NCBI GenBank assembly: GCA_019188255.1
Contig: JAETXT010000014.1
Span: 310,001-374,000 of the forward strand
Direction: 5' to 3'
From: Verticillium longisporum
Lineage: Eukaryota > Ascomycota > Sordariomycetes > Glomerellales > Plectosphaerellaceae
Length of the DNA: 64,000 nucleotides
Numbering within the stretch: the stretch's first letter is position 1; every line of letters begins with the position of its first letter. Of the stretch, positions 58,615 through 64,000 are shown piece after piece. The position numbers were made by a program, and so were the translations under genes. The notes beneath the pieces are model-generated. The model had not been told where the DNA came from, searched no databases, and worked only from the letters and a program-made list of their open reading frames with translations.

Positions 58615-59827
58615 TAATATTAATTTATTTATTAATAAAATAAGATTTTCAATACTCTAAATAGGGGACTTTATAGATATTATTATAGATATATTCTAAA
58701 CCCTAGATTAATAGCTTCTATAATTAATACTAACTAGGTTCTTATACTTCGCTATTCGCTTAGCGGGAGGGGTAATACGCGTAGGGGCTTTATATTTAGG
58801 AGGTATTATCGAAGGTAAAAGAGAGAGAAAGAGAGAGAGAAGGAGAGTAATAAAAAGGGGGATTTATTAATTATTAAAGCTTTAAAATAATAGATTAGGC
58901 TAATTAATTTATAAATAAAATATATAATATAGGGAAGAGGAAAAGTAAAAGGAGTAAAATTATTATAAATTATTAATTAAATATATAGATCTTTAAAGTA
59001 TAGTATTTATTAAATTAGCTTAATAAGATCTATTAATCCTATTTAAGTAATTTAATCCTATTATTCTTATTAAAAGGCTAATAATAATTATTCCTCTACT
59101 TTTAATTAATAAATTAGCGATTTAGATACTTTAAGAGCCTATATTTAGTTATTATAAAAGTACTATTTAATTAATTATTTATTTCCTTTATTAAAGAGCT
59201 TAAAGGCCTATTCCTATTATTTAATTATAATTTAATTCATTTCCTTAGAGAGCTATTTAGTAATTAATTTAATTAATCTATAGTATTAGAGATTAGGGAT
59301 TTAGTATTTACGGGAATAGTAATATTAAGCTACGTTTTTCCTTATTCTATCTATTATTCTCCTATTATTACTTATTTATTTATTTATTTATTTATTTTAT
59401 AGATTAGGATAATAGATCTAATATACTAGAGATTAGAGGATTATAAGTATATTAGAGTAGCTATTAACCTAGGTAATAGAGCCTAATATTAGTCCCTTAA
59501 GTAATCCTATCTATAAAGAAAAGATAGCTAGTATTAAACTAATATTAGAGGATTACCTAGGTCGGTAATTATTATATAGGATTTACTAATATAATAATTA
59601 CTAGGGCTAGGATTTATAGCTCTTAGGAGTATGTAATTTATAGCTTATATAATTAGTGAATTAGATAGGTATATCTAATTTATATAAGTAGTAGTAATTT
59701 AGAGAGATAGTATTAATAATTATTATAAATCTTATATTACTAACCCTACCTATTTAGAGCTCTTAGGTATAGCTAAAGTAATGAATCGGGGTTTATATAA
59801 ATAGTAAAGCCCTCTTAATAAATATAC
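58615..59827 (+). repeat. 3' long terminal repeat (RIPped)
   Basis: Partner of 46625-47835. It is more heavily A/T-shifted and carries a GA-rich run (58826-58852) and a TTTA microsatellite (about 59367-59398) not seen in the 5' copy. The TTTATATAA box near 59793 matches the one near 47801. Its left edge adjoins Fot1 copy 2. Confidence 0.7.
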
Positions 59828-60448
59828 TCTTTTAGAAATACCTCTTTTAACCTTTATTCTATCTTCGATATTAGATAGCTAGATTAAAGATATTCTATTC
59901 TAAAGCTATTTATATAAGTATTATAAAGCTAGGGAGAGCTAGGAGTATAATATCTAATTAATATTAAAAGGGTACTCTAATTAATTAATATTAAATTAAA
60001 AATCCCTTCCTATTTAAGGAAGGTCTAAATAAAATAGGGGCCCCTATTAATATAGTATATTTATCTTATAATATCTAATTAAATATTAGCCTACTATTTA
60101 TTTAGTGCAAAACGCCTATTAAATTAAGTAAAGCGTTATAAGTATAGGCTATATTTCATATAGGTCGATGATTTTTTAGCACTAAATGCTCGAGACGATT
60201 AGGGCCTAAACTCGTCTCAGGCGTGAGTAAGAGCGGCAAGGACCCACTCGGTCCAATGCTGTGGGTGGTCACACAGGCCCTAGGGGATGCACCTGGTCAA
60301 AGCTCTAGTTCTCTCTCTCAACACTGGTCATGTGACTTCGTGCTGCGATTTCCACTTCACGCGATTCCGACCCATCACGACGCGTCTCAACACTGCACCA
60401 ACCTCGAATACCCATCTTCTGAGATCCCAATGGACCCGCCTGTTCACC
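59828..60448. other. Desert edge and SRS2 upstream region
   Basis: A/T-rich to about 60170, then an abrupt return to balanced composition; the last 280 bases are the presumed SRS2 promoter and leader. Confidence 0.6.
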
Positions 60449-63447
60449 ATGAGCTTGTCCAGCGCAGCGCCTAGTGCGGCTGAGTCCCTTCTCGCCAGTC
60501 TCAACAAGGCACAATGTCGCGCCGTCACCTCTTCAGCACCCACCGTCGCCATCCTGGCTGGACCAGGTAGCGGCAAGACGCATACCCTGACCTCTCGTGT
60601 CGTTTGGCTCCTGGAGAATGCCGGCTATCATCCGGCCGACATAGTCGTCGCGACTTTCACCGTCAAGTCGGCTCGAGAAATGAAAGAGCGCATCGGACGG
60701 GCATTGGGCGACGGCCGTGAGAAGAAGATTGTCCTCGGCACCTTTCACAGCATCGCCCGCCGCTATCTCGCTACCTATGGCCAACGCATCGGCCTCAGTC
60801 AGAAGTTTGGCATTGCCGATGACGGAGACTCGAGGGCCGTCATCCAGAGGATATGCAAGCGGCTGGGTCTGGTTGTGGATCCCCACGCCGTCCGTTCCTG
60901 GATCAGTAAGAAGAAGGCCAAGGGCTCCGAGCAGCACATCGCACAGCGGCCCAACGCCAAGAAGCCGCGCGAGAACCCCGAATTCGAGACCTGCTTCCGC
61001 GAGTACCAGGACCATCTCGAGCGCTCCAATCTCCTCGACTACGACGACCTGCTGACCAAGTGTGTGGAGCTGCTGCGGAAGCACCCTCATGCGTGTCCAA
61101 CGTGCAGGCCGTGCTCATTGACGAGTACCAAGACACAAACGGCATCCAGTACGAGCTTATGAGGCTATTTGCTCAGGCCCGCGATCGCATCACTATCGTT
61201 GGTGACCCGGACCAGAGCATTTACGGCTGGCGGTCGGCCGAGATCAAGAATCTGTATCGTCTGTTGAAGGACTTTCCCAAGACGGATGAAATCTCACTGG
61301 AAGAGAATTATCGGTCTTCACAAGCCATCCTGGACGTGTCGTTAAAGGTCATTCAGCAAGACAAGAAGCGGTACCAGAAACTACTGCTTCCCGTCCACAA
61401 TAAGGGCACGCGGCCGGTGTTGCGCCGCCTGAAGACGGCCGCCAACGAGGCAGAGTGGCTCGTCTCCGAGATCCGACGTGCCATTCTCATGTCGGGGAAA
61501 ATGATGAACGAAGACGATGTGGCCATCCTTCTCCGGTCAGCAGCACTCTCCCGACACATTGAGTCGGCGCTCGGCAAGTCCGGCATACCCTACAGGATGG
61601 TGGGCGGGAAAAAGTTTTACGAACGCATCGAGGTCAAGATTCTCATTGATTATCTATGTGTTATCCACCAGCCCGAGAACAATGACTCGCTTGCGCGCAT
61701 CATCAATGTCCCTCGTCGCGGTATCGGCGACGTGACCATAAAGAGTCTTGTCGAAGAAGCCGAAACTGCCAAGATGGACGTCTGGACTCTTCTGATAAAG
61801 CACTGCCGCGGAGACCGAAAGGCGCAAACAAACATCAAGAAGGCTATGGAGCAAAAGATCAGCGGTGAGCTCATCAGAATGGTCATGTCGGTGAGGAAGA
61901 AGGTTGAGGAACCCCCGAGTGGAAGTCCCTGCTACCATTTGGTCGACCTCATTGGCGATCTGCTCTCGCAGCTGAATTTCCAGAAGTACCTCCAGGACAT
62001 GTACCCCGAGGAGCATGAGGCGCGATGGGCCAACGTCGAGGAGTTTATAAACCTAGCGGGCGATTTTATGCGCGAGCTCAGCGCGACAGTGGAAGACGAC
62101 AAGTTGCCCACCATCGAAGGCGTCCAGCAAGTTGAGGAGAAAGATGCGCTCGGCAGGTTTCTAGCCAACGTCGCGCTGGCATCTGATTCACAGAAGGGTG
62201 AGGCGGAGAATAAGCCAATGGTGACCATCTCAACAATACACGCTGCCAAGGGCCTCGAGTGGCCCGTAGTCTTCGTGCCAGCCGTGTACAACGGTTCAAT
62301 ACCGCACGCCAGGGCAGAAGACTTGGATGAGGAACGAAGGCTCCTTTACGTCGCCATGACGAGAGCGCAGTCGCTTCTTTACCTCAGCTGTCCACTATAC
62401 AGCTCTCCGGCCGGGGGTATGGGTGGCGGAGGAGAGAAGGCTGAACTTTCTACGTTTCTGCCCACTGAGATCCACAAGTCGTTCGCCAGGAGAGGGCCCT
62501 CGTTCAGCACCGAGGTGATCCAGGAGGTGGGCCGCATCCTAGGCCGCGCAGACTCCGTGCCTTCGGCGGAACGTATTTTTGCACAGATGCCGCTGCTCGA
62601 GAGACTGGAGGACACGCTTTACCCTGCCGACCCAGAAGAGAGCAACCCAGCGGGCAGGGCCGACAAGAACGGTTTCAAGCGCCACCGAGGTCCGCAGGCC
62701 AACGGCGACACTCCCGCCGAGGCCTATCCACAATGGCAGACAGCAACCACCATGGAAGCCGCGTCGGCCTTCACACTGCCAGGCTTCACGACCGCTGGCG
62801 CGCACCAGACCGCCATTGCCGCGGTCAAGGAAGTCGCCGAAGCCGCCGAAGCCGCCGGGCCGCAGCGTAAGCAGTCCGGACCAGGGCACGCCAACGCGCG
62901 ACGCGGTGGAACGACGAAACGTCCCCCCGACCAGCGCAGCCTCCTGGGCTTCGTCAACAAGAGACAAAAGTCCGACCCATCAGGCACTGCCTCTGAGCCC
63001 ACGCCCGTCGCTGTCGTTCGCTCGGGTCTGACCCGGCACGTCTCGACATCACACACGGCGGTCGCGCCCTATCCTCGCGGTCAGCCGGCGCCTCCAAATC
63101 CGGCCGCACCGGCTCTCCCCGGACACAGGCTTACGGCGCCGACCATCGCGAAGCCGACGGCTAAATCACGTCCGCCAGCAGGCGAGGCGCAGGCGCACTA
63201 CGGCTTCCTCTCGAGCTCGCCGGCAAAGTCAGCAGTGCCTCAGCTGGGCGACGATGGCGCTGAAGCAGAGCCGGTCGTGGCGCCCGAGGCGCGGGAGCGG
63301 CCAGCAAGCTGTCTGCACGCGACGACGTCAACGGGACAAGGGGTTGGACGGTTCGAGAGGCCGGCGTTACTGAAGAAGGAGGGCGGTATTGCGCCCATAG
63401 ACAGGTTGAGGAAACCGTTCAAACCATTGACCATGAATCGGCGTTAG
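60449..63447 (+). CDS. srs2: Srs2-type UvrD/Rep DNA helicase
   Basis: The start at 60449 (MSLSSAAPSAAESLLASLNK) places the conserved LNKAQ box at the N-terminus as in the family. With one base added the coding length is 1,000 codons. Superfamily 1 motifs in order: I AGPGSGKTHTL (about 37), II LIDEYQDT (about 222), III GDPDQSIYGWR (about 251), IV LEENYRSS, V TIHAAKGLEWPVVFVP (about 596) and VI RLLYVAMTRAQS (about 630). The C-terminal third is low-complexity Pro/Ala/Lys. Srs2 is a 3'-5' helicase that removes Rad51 filaments and limits recombination in the nucleus. The frame break near 61086-61092, just before motif II and not in a long run, lacks one base; given otherwise perfect motifs it is probably a consensus error. 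Confidence 0.9.
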
Positions 63448-63950
63448 CGAAGCGCCCAAAAGAAAACCAAGTACCCTGTCGATAGATTCTCGATAGATTC
63501 CATGAATGATGTAATGCCCATTGTAACGGCCCCCCTGTGGATGGCCAGGCCTCATCGTGACCACATGAGCACCAAGCCGGACCACCTCTCGGGTGAAGCA
63601 GGAAGAACAGAGGCGGCGGTGTCACGGGGATGGATGCCTTACGCCCAGGCATAACACGTCCCCAATCGGGCCAGGAAGCGCACGGGTCGTAAAAGCCCGC
63701 CCCCACCACCGCCGCCCCGGATTTACGAGGTCAGCATAACGGCTGTTTGCTGTGCACTGACTAGGTACCTTGGTTGCCTCGCATGAGGCTGACCTTGGTA
63801 CCTGAACGTTCACGTAACGTCAAGGGACCAACCTTGGGTATATAAGAGGGTCAGATTCTCACCCTAAAGCCACCGTCAACCCCTGATCCAAGCCTCCAAA
63901 AGAGAAAATCTCACCCAAGAGCTGCATTTCCAACCGAAACCCGTGCGTCA
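63448..63950. other. Intergenic with promoter of the next gene
   Basis: Contains a GGTATATAAGAGG box at 63837-63849 about 105 bases before the next start codon, a strong TATA candidate, followed by a CA/CT-rich leader. Confidence 0.55.
63839..63845 (+). promoter_or_regulatory. TATA box of the 3'-truncated gene
   Basis: TATATAA about 105 bases before the ATG at 63951, followed by a C/A-rich leader typical of highly expressed fungal genes. Confidence 0.55.
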
Positions 63951-64000
63951 ATGTATCGTTCCACCATGACAACCGTGGCCCGATCAGCCATCCTCCGCCC
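63951..64000 (+). CDS. 5' end of a gene cut by the window, possibly mitochondrial protein
   Basis: The ATG at 63951 opens a frame (MYRSTMTTVARSAILR) that runs off the end. Arg, Ser, Thr and Ala with no acidic residue is typical of a mitochondrial targeting presequence. TATA box and leader upstream support a real start. The product cannot be identified from 16 codons. Confidence 0.45.
   Translation, partial: MYRSTMTTVARSAILR

Larger units (their letters stand above)
46625..59827 (+). mobile_element. RIP-degraded Ty3-type LTR retrotransposon with nested Fot1 copies
   Basis: Direct repeats of about 1.2 kb bound the block and lie a constant 12.0 kb apart. Read on the plus strand, the interior still shows pol in the order reverse transcriptase (active-site box YFDN, originally YFDD, at 49524-49535), RNase H (about 49970-50300, with KREL and FYKRY-type landmarks) and an integrase start (IVDYF.RF near 52985). 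RT before integrase is the Ty3 order, not Ty1. All domains carry many TAG/TAA stops made by C-to-T and G-to-A changes. The integrase part is interrupted by the first Fot1 copy. About 3.7 kb of the span is Fot1 insertions, leaving about 9.5 kb, long for this class, so further unrecognised insertions in 53.3-56.7 kb are possible. Confidence 0.75.
43969..60170. other. RIP-mutated A/T-rich desert
   Basis: Apart from three GC-normal islands (45385-45837, 51110-52969, 56739-58598) this 16-kb block is dominated by A, T and TA/AG/CT steps. CpA and TpG are almost absent on both strands while TpA is everywhere, as expected of RIP, which converts CpA to TpA in duplicated DNA. Open frames are destroyed by TAG/TAA. 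Both edges are abrupt, about 530 bases from the nucleotidyltransferase gene and about 280 bases from the SRS2 start. Confidence 0.9.

Noticed and set aside
43969..60170. A/T-rich desert as a centromere or mitochondrial insertion
   Set aside because: CpA/TpG depletion and identifiable retroelement domains point to RIP of transposons; no mitochondrial gene fragments are seen. A centromeric role cannot be judged from one window.

Overview
The window is nuclear DNA of a filamentous ascomycete, most likely a Sordariomycete. The evidence is short introns (about 45-80 nt) with GTAAGT/GTATGT donors and CTAAC/CTGAC branch points, typical fungal protein families (PHO4 symporter, Dal5-type permease, CBM1 domain, Srs2 helicase, Fot1-type transposons), and an A/T-rich block in which CpA and TpG have almost vanished, the signature of repeat-induced point mutation (RIP).

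Layout. From 1 to 43.9 kb lies ordinary gene-bearing sequence: a small conserved protein (1.8-2.4 kb), a BTB/POZ protein, a secreted repeat-bearing protein, a copper amine oxidase, a fungal ATP-grasp (D-Ala-D-Ala-ligase-like) protein, a Dal5-type permease, a decayed flavin monooxygenase, a succinate-semialdehyde dehydrogenase, a zinc alcohol dehydrogenase with a GC-AG intron, a conserved Lys-rich protein, an APH-family kinase-like protein, a phosphate symporter, an unclassified secreted protein, an AAA+ ATPase with an Arg/Ser-repeat insertion, a secreted CBM1 plus scytalone-dehydratase-like fusion with a nonsense codon, and a nucleotidyltransferase. Short LTR-like repeats lie at 20.9-21.6, 23.8-24.0 and 29.5-30.0 kb. 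From about 43.97 to 60.17 kb is a gene-free RIP desert. It holds an unmutated solo LTR (45.4 kb) and a heavily mutated Ty3-type retrotransposon with direct repeats at 46.6-47.8 and 58.6-59.8 kb. Two apparently identical, unmutated 1,860-bp Fot1/pogo transposons are nested in that element. From 60.2 kb normal sequence resumes with the SRS2 helicase gene and the first codons of another gene.

Working together: amine oxidase, SSADH, ADH and a permease lie within 15 kb and could serve amine/GABA-type catabolism, but they are on mixed strands and interleaved with unrelated genes, so this is only a possibility. The transposon block is the most coherent biological story: an old RIPped retroelement invaded later by a DNA transposon that escaped RIP.

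Caution. At least a dozen reading-frame breaks of one or two bases occur across otherwise well-conserved genes, mostly in G, C or A runs. This looks more like uncorrected consensus errors than mass pseudogenisation, and gene models below say where a frame correction is needed. Exon coordinates were derived by hand from splice signals and reading frame and may be off by a base or two.
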